Positions 53,282 through 62,795 of a stretch of DNA of 64,000 bases are shown piece by piece (position 1 is the stretch's first letter; each line of letters starts with the position of its first letter). The stretch spans positions 956,725 to 1,020,724 of the forward strand of contig PCDI01000009.1 of NCBI GenBank assembly GCA_002778195.1, read 5' to 3'. The translations under genes and the position numbers were made by a program. The notes under the pieces are model-generated. The model was not told the origin of the DNA. It searched no databases and was given only the letters and a program-made list of their open reading frames with translations. Source of the DNA: Raffaelea ambrosiae. Lineage: Eukaryota; Ascomycota; Sordariomycetes; Ophiostomatales; Ophiostomataceae.

Positions 53282-56200
53282 TTAGAGGATCCACTGCAGC
53301 AGGCCGCCGAGGCCGACGTGGACGCCCAGGTGCATGCCGACGGTCCAGGCGGCGCAGTAGAGGTACTTGGGGGAGAAGACGGTCCAGACGAAGAGGTGGG
53401 TGCGGAGGACGGCGCAGGCGGCCATGACGGCGACGACCGAGGCGGCGGCGAAGACGGTGAGGAGGGCGATGTGGGCGGGCCACGGCGAGGCCGAGGCCGA
53501 GCGAAGCGCGTCTTTGGCTGGCGAGGGCCAGGACCTGCCCCCAGACAGGAGGACCACGCCCGCCAGCCCCCAGTAGATGGCGCCCGCCCAGTTGCCCACA
53601 AAGAGGAGCACGCCCACGGCGGCCGCCGAGAAGCCCGAGATGCCGTTGTACGCCGACGACAGGTCGACGCTCGAGATGGCGTTGGTGCCGCCAAACGCAA
53701 AGAAGGCGGCAAACTGCAGGAGCAGCGTCGCCGTTGTGATCTCCACGGGTCCCAGGACGGCGGTTCTGTCCTCGCTCTGCTCTTCTTTCTTTCTGTCCTC
53801 GCTTTGCTCGATTGTCTCCTCTCTTTCTTCCTCGCTTCGCTCGATCGTCTCCTCTCTTTCAACCTCGCTTCGCTGTTTCTTTCTTTCCTCGCTTCGCTCT
53901 TTCTTTCTTTCCTCGCTCCGCTCACTTCGTTCGCTTCGCTCGGTCGTCCCTCTTTCTTCCTCGCGCTCACTTCGTTCGCCTCGCTCGGTCGTCCCTCTTT
54001 CTTTCTCGCTCCGCTCGTCGACACCCTGCTCGACTTGCCGCTCCAGAAACCGGTACACCACCCCAAACAGCAAAAACAACGGAATGTTCGTCGTCCGCGA
54101 CTGCGTCATCCCCAGCACCACGTACACCCCCAGCAGCACCCGCCCCGGCACCCGCCCCGGCACCCGCCCCTGCTTCACCCCGTACACCCCCGCCGCCGCT
54201 GCCGCCGCCACGCCCCCAAACACCACCCGCGCCCGCGTCACCAGCGAGGAACCTGCTGCAGACGGCGAAAAGAGGGCCACCAGCGCCCGCGCCAGCCCCG
54301 ACCCCTCCACCAGCTCCGGCGCGTCCGCAAACGTAAACAGCAGCTTGAACGAAAAAGCCGCCACCACCAGCGACGCCACGGCCGCCCGCACCAGCGCCGC
54401 CGGCCCGAGCCCGCGCAGCCCGCGCTCCAGCTCGAGGCCCGCATACAGGTACGTCCCGAGCACCAGCATCCACAGCAGCGCCGGGCGGGGCTGCAGGAAC
54501 GTCTTGACCACGTCGGGCCCGCCGGCAAACTTTTGGCCCGTCTGGTTCCAGCCGCGGACGAGCCGGACGGCCACCAAGGCGGCCGTGGTCGAGAGGGCGT
54601 ACACCAGAGACGTTGTCGTCGACGTTTGCGTCGACGCCGACAGCCGCCGCAGGCTGACAGCAGCCAGCCAGGCCGTGGCCGCCCAGTACCAGAAGTGGTG
54701 CTCCTCCTCGACGTAGCTGCTGGCAAACATCATGATGCCGTAGAGGAGGGTGATGAGGCCCAGGGGCACCAGCGACGGCAGGCGGGTGCCGCTGCACGAC
54801 AGGATCGTGTACGACGCGGCCGCGGCCAGCACCAGGCCGGCCACGGCCGCCGCCAGGCCGACGCCGAGCAGCGGCATGTTGTAGTTGCTGGCCATGCCGC
54901 TCATGGTGTCCTGCGCATCGCGGAGCCACTGTCTACAGTTAGCGACCTCGTAGAGGAAACAAGAGACCGGCCCAGTCCAAGAAAGGGACAAAAAAGAAGA
55001 AAGAGAAAAGAAAGAAAATAATAAGTAGATAAATAGATAAATAGAGAAAAAAAAAAGAAAAAAAAAAAAACAGACATAGAGAAACCCCAGAAAAAAAGCA
55101 GTAAAAAACAGAAGAAAAAGAAGAAGAAAAAAAAGAAAAAGAAAAAAAAGAAGAAAAAAAAAGGCCATTACCTGGATCGTCCTCTCCATCCATTCGTCGT
55201 CCTGCTGGGCCAGTGGGGTCTGCACAAGGGCCTGCCACGCGCAGCCCAGCTTCTCGACCTCGGACTGCGGGTGCGCACAGGTCGTCGTCGTCGGACCGGA
55301 CGGTGCGGCGGCGGCGGCGGCAAACGGCTCCGTCCCAAAGGCGGCTGTCAGGATGTGGAGGATCTGGTGGGCGTTGCGCATGAGGATCTGCGCCTGGTCG
55401 CGGCGCTGCGGCCACAGGGGCAGGAAGTCGGGGATGAAGGCGCCCAGGTTGTTCTTGGGCGCGGGGAAGCCGAGCAGCGCGGCCAGCGTCGGCGCCAGGT
55501 CGGACTGCTCGACGGTGCGGTAGTACTGGAAGTCGGGGGTTTCGGGGAGGGGGCTCGCGCGCCCCAGGCCCCCCAGGTCCCGCAGCCCCGGGGCGATGAA
55601 GACGAGCGCCGGCGACGTCTCGCCGGCGGACGACGCGCCGTGGTTCCCGGCGTCGTTCATGCCGTGGTCGCCGGCCAGGACGAGCAGCGTGCGCGCGAGG
55701 TGCGGCTGGGACGCCAGCGCCGCGTAGATCTGCCGCACGATGCCGTCCATCTCGGCCTGCTTGGGCCGCATGTGCGGGCTGCGCGGGCCGCCCTTGTGGC
55801 CAATGTGGTCCAGCCCGAGGTAGTGCAGCACCGTGACGCTCCAGTCGGACGCCGCCAGCTGCGCCGGCACGTGGCGCGTGACGTTGTGGTCGACCTCGGT
55901 GAAGTCGGACACGAAAAAGCTCGACGTGCCGTCGGCCCGGTCAAAGGTCTCGGGAAACAGCTTCAGCCACGTGTCGTCGCCGTAGAGCACCAGCTTGCCT
56001 GTCGCCGACGACGACCCTGCCGACGACGACCCTGCCTTGGCCTTCATCTGGGCCAGCCAGGTGTCCTGGCTGGCCAGCGACGACGACTGGTCGCCCTCGT
56101 CGACGTTGAGCACGACGTCGAGGAACGACGGGATCGAGCCCGTGGTGATGGCCTTGATGCGCGGCATGGTCACCGTGGGCGACGTGGCGTGGGCCGTGAA

Positions 56201-56676
56201 GGGGACGGCGGCGCCATCGCGGATGAGACTGGGCAGGGGGTGTGAGCAGACAGAGACGCGAACAGAGAGAGAACACGGGGCCCACGGGAGAGAACACGGG
56301 GCCCACGGGGGGGAGACAACGCACGATTGGGTGAACTGGAAGCCGCTGTTGGCGGCATAGACAAAGTCACTATAGGGCAGAGAAGCAGTCGTGTGTGTTA
56401 GTGCAAAGGGCCCTCTCTCGTTGGGCGGCTCGGAGGCTCGGAGACGGCGGCACACCTCCTCAGAGCGTCGACGACCATGAAGATGACCCGGTCGAACGGT
56501 GCGGCCGGCGGCGGGCCGTAGCCCAGGTCCTCGTACTGGGCGAGGCCCGGCAGCAGCGGCTTGTACGGGAAGAAGCCCTTGCCAAAGGTGAGGATGGCGA
56601 CGGGGATGAGGAGGTTGGCGAGGACGAGCAGGAGGACGGCCGCGAGGGGCGTGCCGGCGGACGGGGGTTGGGCCAT
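53282..56676 (-). CDS. LAS21: GPI ethanolamine phosphate transferase 2 (four exons, 989 aa)
   Basis: Las21/Gpi7 adds ethanolamine phosphate to the second mannose of GPI anchors in the ER. Exons are 56676-56456, 56369-56325, 56228-55172 and 54928-53282; all joins keep frame. Introns start GTGTGC, GTGCGT and GTAATG; the last ends GCTAACTGTAGACAG. The joins rebuild VDALRSDFVYAANSGFQFTQ and then SLIRDGAAVPFTAHA, both conserved. An N-terminal signal anchor (AAVLLLVLANLLIPVAILTF) precedes the alkaline-phosphatase-like lumenal domain with TMPRIKAITTG (catalytic Thr region), HYLGLDHIGHKGG (about residue 222) and LAGDHGMND (about 275), the metal ligands. About ten C-terminal helices follow. An in-frame insert at about residues 741-828 is a Ser/Glu/Arg repeat encoded by GAGCGAAGCGAGG units. 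It sits between helices, just before VEITTATLLLQFAAFFAFGG, and makes the protein about 90 residues longer than it would be without it. Confidence 0.92.
53765..54035. repeat. GAGCGAAGCGAGGAA-type repeat inside the LAS21 coding sequence
   Basis: About a dozen degenerate copies of CCTCGCTTCGCTC (GAGCGAAGCGAGG on the sense strand) with TTTCTTTC or GTCGTCCCTCTTTC spacers lie within exon 4. Read in frame they give about 88 residues of Glu, Arg, Ser, Lys and Thr with no stop codon. No donor and acceptor with matching phase remove the segment, so it is probably translated. Confidence 0.85.
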
Positions 56677-57597
56677 GGCGGGCAAACGAGCGGAGGGAAA
56701 AAAGGACAAGAGGGAAAACGAGCGAAGCGAGGACAAAATGGGAAAACGAGCGAAGCGAGGACAAAGAGGACAAGGGAAAACGAGCGAAGCGAGGACAGAA
56801 AAAGACAAAAAACTATGTGGACATGCGTCAGGCCTCCGCCATGACTGGCCGTCTAGAAACAGCACATAAATCGGGGGTATGGGAGACCAGGGTGCTAGCT
56901 CGCGGCGTGGTGCGCTCGGGGACGGCAGGGTGGGCAATGCGGGCGAGGTGTCGATGTGGCAATGTGTCGATGCTGGCCGTGAAGGGACAAGCTGTTATTA
57001 GGAACGTCGGAGGTTGTCTGTCGCTGCTAGCTCACAGCGTACCTGTCGGGCCACCTGGCGCGCTAGCGCGTAGAGGGGCCCAGCGCGGTGGGAATGTCCG
57101 CCGCACGCGGTCCCCAGCGCGTGGCCTGATTGGAGCGCCGGCCCCAGCGGGCAGCCTTTCGGACTTTGGGTCGCTACTCGCAGTCTGTGTAATAGTAGTA
57201 ACGAAGTGGTGGTGCTTGCTTCTTTGTACGGCCTGGGCTGTTGTGTCTGGTTCGCTCGTCTCCTCCCAACGCATGTTCTTTCCGGCGCCCACTCGTCGCC
57301 TCTCCAACGTCTTGTCTCACTCGTCCCCGTTCTTCAAGTCATAACGTCGTCAATTGCTGTGGCAGCAGCTCTCCATCGAGAGCGTCCTGCCCAAGGGGTA
57401 AGATACTCGTTACCACTCTCTATGAATGCATGCCCGTAAATCAGATTTTCCAGTTTCCGTTTCCAGTTTCTGTTTCCTGTTTCTGTTTCAGTCTCTGTTT
57501 CCAGTTTCTGGTTCCAGTTTCTGTTTCCAGTTGCCAGTTCTCCAGCTCTCCAGCTCTTCAGTCCTCTTCGCAAGATTCCCGCGATCCCCACTCCCAC
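56677..57597. promoter_or_regulatory. LAS21 upstream region with repeats; 3' flank of the LLPH-like gene
   Basis: The left 120 bases are the LAS21 5' leader, containing three repeat units listed separately. The middle shows no gene. The right end (57446-57545) has a TTCCAGTTTCTGTTTCC repeat of about 18 bases, several copies, just beyond the stop codon of the LLPH-like gene. No long frame of interest is present. Confidence 0.5.
56697..56795. repeat. GAAAACGAGCGAAGCGAGGACA repeat in the LAS21 5' leader
   Basis: Three near-perfect copies of a unit of about 30 bases with the invariant core AAAACGAGCGAAGCGAGGAC begin about 20 bases upstream of the LAS21 start codon. This is the cleanest copy of the dispersed repeat; on the LAS21 sense strand it is pyrimidine-rich. 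Confidence 0.9.
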
Positions 57598-58204
57598 TCA
57601 CTTCCTCCGCTTCGACCGGTCCTTGTACTTGGGGAACACAATCGACGACTTCTTGGCCCGCCGCTTCTCAATGCGCTTCTTGGCCAGTGTCCGCTTGCCG
57701 GTGGTTGGCTTGGCTCCCGCGTCGACATCCATGGTGTCTGTATGGTTAGACAAAAGACGGAAAGACAAAGAGAAAAAAGATGGAGAAAAGAAAAGAAAAA
57801 AAAAAAAGAAAAAGGAAAAGGAAAAGGAAAAAGGAAAAAGGAAAAAAGAATAGAAAAGGAAAAAAGAGAAGAAAAAGACGAAATGCAACAAAACGTACTC
57901 TCGTCCTTGGCTTCCTCAGTCTTGTTGGCAGCTGCGACAGTGTTAGAAAAGACGACAGAAGAAAAGACAGAAGAAAAGACAGAAGAAAAGACGACAGAAG
58001 AAGCTCTTCCGAGACCCTTCACGCACCCTCCTCGACGTCCATGGCATTCCCATCCGCCTTGGCCTCGGGCTTCTGCTGGGCCACCAGCTCCAGCAGCTTG
58101 GCCGACAGCCGCTCCGTGCGGGCGCTCTCGACCGGCCCAAACACATTCCGCTTGAGTTTCTGGTTGTTCGCCTTGCGCGAACTAGCACGCGCGCTCTTTG
58201 CCAT
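57598..58204 (-). CDS. LLPH/DUF2423-like small basic nucleolar protein (three exons, 116 aa)
   Basis: This is a small Lys/Arg-rich protein of the LLPH (human) / YBL028C (yeast) type, DUF2423, which sits in pre-ribosomal 60S particles. Exons are 58204-58027, 57931-57899 (33 bases) and 57737-57598. Both introns are phase 1. The first (95 bases) starts GTGCGT and ends CTAACACTGTCGCAG; the second (161 bases) starts GTACGT and ends TCTAACCATACAG. The N-terminus MAKSARASSRKANNQKLKRN is the family signature. The C-terminal block LAKKRIEKRRAKKSSIVFPK followed by YKDRSKRRK is also typical. The middle is an acidic, Ala-rich linker. A CA tract (58207-58239 on the sense strand) directly precedes the start. 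It runs head to head with the SUMO ligase gene. Confidence 0.88.
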
Positions 58205-59028
58205 TGCGTGTGTGCGTGTGCGTGTGTGTGTGTGTGTGTTTGTGCCGTCCGTTTGTCTGCGTTTGTTGTAGTGATGCGGCGTATGTCATGGAGTCGTGTG
58301 TCAATTCACCCAGTCTTTTGGTCTCTTTCCTCTCTTTTTTTTTTCCAATCTTTTTCTGCCGTTTTTTTTCTGCCGGCTTTTTTAGACTAGTTCTTGGCTT
58401 TTTTTTTAAAATCAAATTCGGTGGTATGAACCCACCACCCTACACGGCCGCGTTTTTTTGTGCCCTCCACCACCGCCTGCCTTATCAGGGAAGAGCCCTT
58501 CTTTCCCTTCTTTCCCTTCTTGCCCGCTGAAACGCGCGCCCAACCCGCTGCAAAGCCTCGCAGGCCGTGTCCGCCGCCGCCTCGTTTAGTCACTCCTTCC
58601 CAGGCGAGAGAGCCTGCCTGCCTGGCCCCAAAAGTTATGCACGCCATTTCGTCACTCCGGCTTCACCTCTGTTTTTGAAAACTTGGCCAGCAACTCAACC
58701 CACCACCACCACCCTGACAACAGCAGCACAATCGCGCTTGTGACCCATTCTGCATGAGTTCCCCCCCCCCTTGCTCCTTTCTTTGTTTTTGTTTGCGCCG
58801 TGTCTTTTTTCTTCCTGCGAGCAGTTCCAGTCTGCCGGGGTATCGCCCCCCCCCTCCTCCTCCCTTTCGATCGCGATAGTCAGCTCTTTTTTCACGACCG
58901 GTTCACGGCCCGCTCACGCCTGTCTGACCTCGGCCTCATATGCGGCTCACCTTGTCACTGGCGACGACACCCGTGCGATCCTTCGTCCTATATAGAGAGA
59001 GAGAGACAACCCGTCTCCTCCCGTCACC
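58205..59028. promoter_or_regulatory. Divergent promoter of the LLPH-like and SIZ genes
   Basis: A CA/GT tract (58207-58239) abuts the LLPH-like start. A possible TATA element, TATATAGA, is at 58989-58996, about 33 bases before the SIZ start, followed by a GA repeat. A GGTGGT...ACCACC hairpin (58420-58439) lies in the left third. No gene or tRNA was found. Confidence 0.5.
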
Positions 59029-61153
59029 ATGGCGTCCCGGCCTGATGTCGACAAGCTCGTCAGCGCCATACAAGTGCTGAAGAACCGAGATCTTGTCTCC
59101 ATCTGCCAGCAGAACCACCTGGCCAAGTCGGGCAACAAGGCCGACCTGCAGAAGCGCATCGTCAACTGTACGTCTCGGCCGTCCTTGCCCACTTTTCTAC
59201 TCATACATCCCCCATCTCTCTGCGGCCCAAACACCACACAGAAGCAGACGTGCAAAATTAATTCTTCCTCCTCCCAGTGATCGACTCGGCTTTCCACGAC
59301 CCCAACCCGCAAAAGTTCGTCAACATCAAGACCTCCATCCTGGCCTTCTCGTCGGGCAGCGGCTCACCCGCCGGCTACCGCGTCAACTTCGTGTCCCCGC
59401 TCCCCTCGTCTCCGTACAACGACAACGCCAGTCCGTCGCCCTACAACGGCTACGGCATCAGCAGGAACCAGGGCAGCTACCCAGGCTACGGTGACATGGG
59501 TGGCGGGCATCGGCCATCAAACCACGCGCGGCAGGGTAAGCGGCATGACGGCCACCTGCTTGGATGCGCCCGCACATGCGCGCATCTCCGCTAGGCCCCT
59601 CCCAAGTATGTCTACCTGTTTTCGACCAATGGCTGACGATCCTTTTGCTTTTGCCCTTCCATCTAGGCCTGCAATTCAAGCCCAGTCCGTTCTACGAAGT
59701 CGATACGCAGCTGGGAGACATCAGGGCATGTGAAGGTGTGTCATCCCCAAGCACGCACGGGCTCGTCTGGGTATTATTTCGAGATCCAAACCAGACCAGA
59801 ATACTGACAGACTATCCTCCAGCGATGACGCAGCATAGGAATAGTATCCCTATTTCCATCCGAGCCACCACATACCCCGACCTCCAGCGCTGTCTGAACG
59901 ATCCAACGCTCAAGGTCATGATCTTCTGCGCCGCCACCAATGTCGGCGTCCAGGATATTGCCTTCCCCTACCAGTGCGAGATCAAGGTCAACGGCGGGGA
60001 TATCAAGGCCAACCTGCGCGGGCTCAAGAACAAGCCAGGATCCACCCGGCCCGTCGACATCACCGCCCAGCTCCGTCTCAAGCCACCGAGCTACAGCAAC
60101 ACCCTCGAGTTTACCTATGCGTTGACAGCCAAGGTGAGTGTACCTATGCTCTTTGCCCGCAGCCCCCCGCTGTTGGTCCCTAGACTGACACCGATCAGAC
60201 CTTCTACCTTGCATTGTACATCTGCCGGACATTCTCGGCCACAGTGCTTGCCGAGCGTATTGAGAAACGGGGCCGGATCACCAAAGCCTCTGTTATTAGA
60301 GAGGGTATGTGCTTGGCGTGATTGAGTATTCTGTATTCTGTATTCTCTGTCTTTCGCATACTCATGCTCTGCAACAGTGACGAGACAGGCGCAAGACCCG
60401 GATATTGTGGCCACATCCCAGGTGCTGTCGCTCAAGTGTCCTCTGACGTACATGAGGCTGTCGCTGCCCATCCGCGCCGTGACGTGCAAGCACGTTCAGT
60501 GCTTCGACGCCACGTCGTACCTGCAGCTGCAGGAGCAGGGCCCGCAGTGGATCTGCCCCGTCTGCAGCAACCCGGCGCCGTTTGAGTCCCTGGCCGTCGA
60601 CGACTACGTCCGAGACATCTTGGCCAACACGCCGAAGGACCAGGACCAGGCGACCATTGAGCCCAACGGGACGTGGCACACGGAGAAGCCGCAGGTCGGT
60701 GGCGGCGGCGGCGGCAGCAGCCTGTCTACACCCACCAAGAAGCAGACGCACCACAACCACCAAAGCCACCACGCCGAGGCCAGCTACATTGACGACGACC
60801 TTGACCTTAAGATTCTCACGCCGCTCAGTAGCAGCAGCCGCGGCAGTCTGGCCACCGCCAACCAGCGGAACGGCAGTGCGCCGTTCAGTGGCGGCAGCTC
60901 GATGCCGCACAGCAGCACCACGCCGTTCAGCAGCAGCGGGCTGGCGAACAGCAGCACCAACGGGGCGCTACCTTCATCCGGCGGTGGGGCCGATGTTGTC
61001 GTGTCGAGCCGGGACACGACGGCCACACCGAGTGGCGGACAGAAGCGGCCACGGGAGGTTATTGACCTGACGCTCAGTGACTCGGAGGACGATGCCGGTG
61101 AGCCGCCGATGAAACGACAGCACACGTCGCCGCACCAGTTCTCAAACATATAG
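59029..61153 (+). CDS. SIZ1: Siz/PIAS-type SUMO E3 ligase (six exons, 552 aa)
   Basis: The protein promotes SUMO transfer from Ubc9 to nuclear targets. Exons are 59029-59167, 59278-59535, 59667-59735, 59823-60133, 60199-60304 and 60378-61153; all joins keep frame and introns are 64-131 bases. Donors are GTACGT, GTAAGC, GTGTGT, GTGAGT and GTATGT. Residues 1-47 are a SAP domain (VDKLVSAIQVLKNRDLVSIC, then GNKADLQKRIV). About 130-290 are the PINIT domain (GLQFKPSPFYEVDTQLG to RTFSATVLAERI). About 314-365 are the SP-RING, with C/H ligands in CPLTYMRLSLPIRAVTCKHV followed by QCFD and ICPVCS. The Ser/Gly-rich tail carries EVIDLTLSDSEDD (about residues 519-531), a SUMO-interacting motif next to acidic residues. 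At 552 residues it is shorter than yeast Siz1 and similar to PIAS proteins. Confidence 0.93.
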
Positions 61154-62795
61154 GGGAATCGGGAGGACGTTTTGAATGCCCAGGGGGGAGAGTGCGGGGT
61201 GGAGAACATGATTACGCACAATGGGATGCCGAATGGGACGTTGCGCGGGGGGCAAAATGAAGAGCCAAACGGAGATCCGAACGGGGGGCCGAACGAAGAG
61301 CCGAACGAGGAGCCGAACGGAGACCCAAACGCGGATCCAAATGCAGATCCAAACGCGGATCCAAACGCGGATCCAATCAGAGAGCCACGCTTCCCAGCGA
61401 GAGCAAAGAGATCAACGAGATCCAAAAGAAGATCTGAGCATGGTTCGGATCTTCCTTACGACTCGACAACGTTTCCCACCCGGCCAGCTGGGGAACCGCG
61501 CCGAGCACCGGACTTGCGCTCGATACGCTACCAAACACATCCCAACACTGTGGAGGACCTGCTTTTGTTTCTCTGGATTGGCTAGACCTGAGCTGGCATT
61601 TCCAGAGTGGGTGTCAGACGAAGAGAAAGAGAAGAGTGGAGGGGAGATAAGAAACAGAGGGAAGATGAAGAAACCAAGGGACCGGATTCATCGTGTGTTT
61701 TTTTTTTTTTGGTCTGGCTGTCTTGGGAAACGTCCTGTTGCATTGCTACGTCTCTTTTTTTTTAAGTTTTTGTTGTTTTTTGCTGTATACCATAGCCCGC
61801 GTTCGACTGTTTGTTTTTTGCTTTTGTTTTTCTGCTCTTCTTCATTTCCATATCCATATTCCTTTTTTTTTCTTGTCCATCATCCTCTCTGTGTTGAGAG
61901 AGAAGGACGGTGTCCATATTGGAAGGTGGACGGTGGGCGGTGGGCTACCTATTTTTTTTTGTCTTCACAGCTTCATTTTTTCTAGCATTTTCTTTGGTTG
62001 TGATCACCTCAGGGGAAGGAGTACCATATTGGAAGGGACCCAAGGCGTTTGGATGAGGCAAAGCAAAAGAAAAGGGAAAGAAGCAAAGGGTAGGAACGGT
62101 AGGGAAGGAAAGGCACAATAGGGGGGGAAGAGGACCCTTGCCAGGAGGAGGTAAGAAAAATCACAGAAACCATGACAAAAAAAAAAGGAAGAAAGGAAAC
62201 GCCATGCTTTCCGGCATGCCAAATTTATCAGAATTTTTGTGTGTCTCGCAGCAGCAGTAGAGGTTCGCTGTTGTCCAGCCGTCCGTGGTGCCGGTCATCA
62301 TAATCACTATGGGCATGTAGTAACTAGAAAGAGCGGGGGTTCCACCCAGCCTACCATTGGACTCCCCCAAGCAAACCGCCCCGCTAAAATGCCCATCGCA
62401 AAAGCCGCTTTCCCTCTCACCTATCCAAAAAGACCAGGTCCCTGGTGAAATTGTCCTGTGCGACCGATGAAGACGGCCCCGAGACGACGACACCCGACCA
62501 CGACGGCGACGACGACAGAGCTCTCGTTTTTGGAAGGAAGAGCAAAAGAAGCATACGAAGCACACGAAGCATACGAACGCGTGAAGCACGTGCACGACCC
62601 GGGACTTGCCAGCAGGCTCTTCCCCTCCTCGCAAGAGAAGTGAGAGACGAGGATCGTCACCGTTTCTTTCCTGGTCCTCCTCGTCCTTCTCGTCCTCACC
62701 CTCCCCCTCTCTCTCATTGTCCCCCCTTGCATTCTCCCCTTTCACACACACACACATACACCCCTTGGTACTCTTTGGTACTCTTCCCCCCCACC
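61154..62795. other. Intergenic region between SIZ and TRS33; 12-base repeats and T-rich sequence
   Basis: The left part holds a 12-base tandem repeat (61262-61380, listed separately). Bases 61690-62000 are T-rich, fitting the SIZ 3' UTR. From about 62650 the sequence is pyrimidine-rich (CTCCTCGTCCTTCTCGTCC) with a CA tract at 62742-62760, which is probably the TRS33 leader. No exon or RNA gene was recognised in between. Confidence 0.55.
61262..61380. repeat. 12-base tandem repeat (GATCCAAACGCG type), about ten copies
   Basis: The units begin about 110 bases after the SIZ stop codon and become near-identical at 61329-61377. They are open in several frames. On the + strand one frame reads Asn-Ala-Asp-Pro and Asn-Glu-Glu-Pro; on the minus strand one reads Gly-Ser-Ala-Phe. 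No start codon context or conserved flank supports translation. Confidence 0.85.

Noticed and set aside
53745..54060. A hidden intron removing the LAS21 repeat insert
   Set aside because: No donor with a good consensus exists at the left edge, and the phase of the only reasonable acceptor does not match the candidate donors.
58420..58439. A possible tRNA T-arm (minus strand, GGTGGTGGGTTCATACCACC)
   Set aside because: The B-box match has a mismatch at a key position, and there is no matching acceptor stem, D-arm or A box upstream. It is only a simple hairpin.
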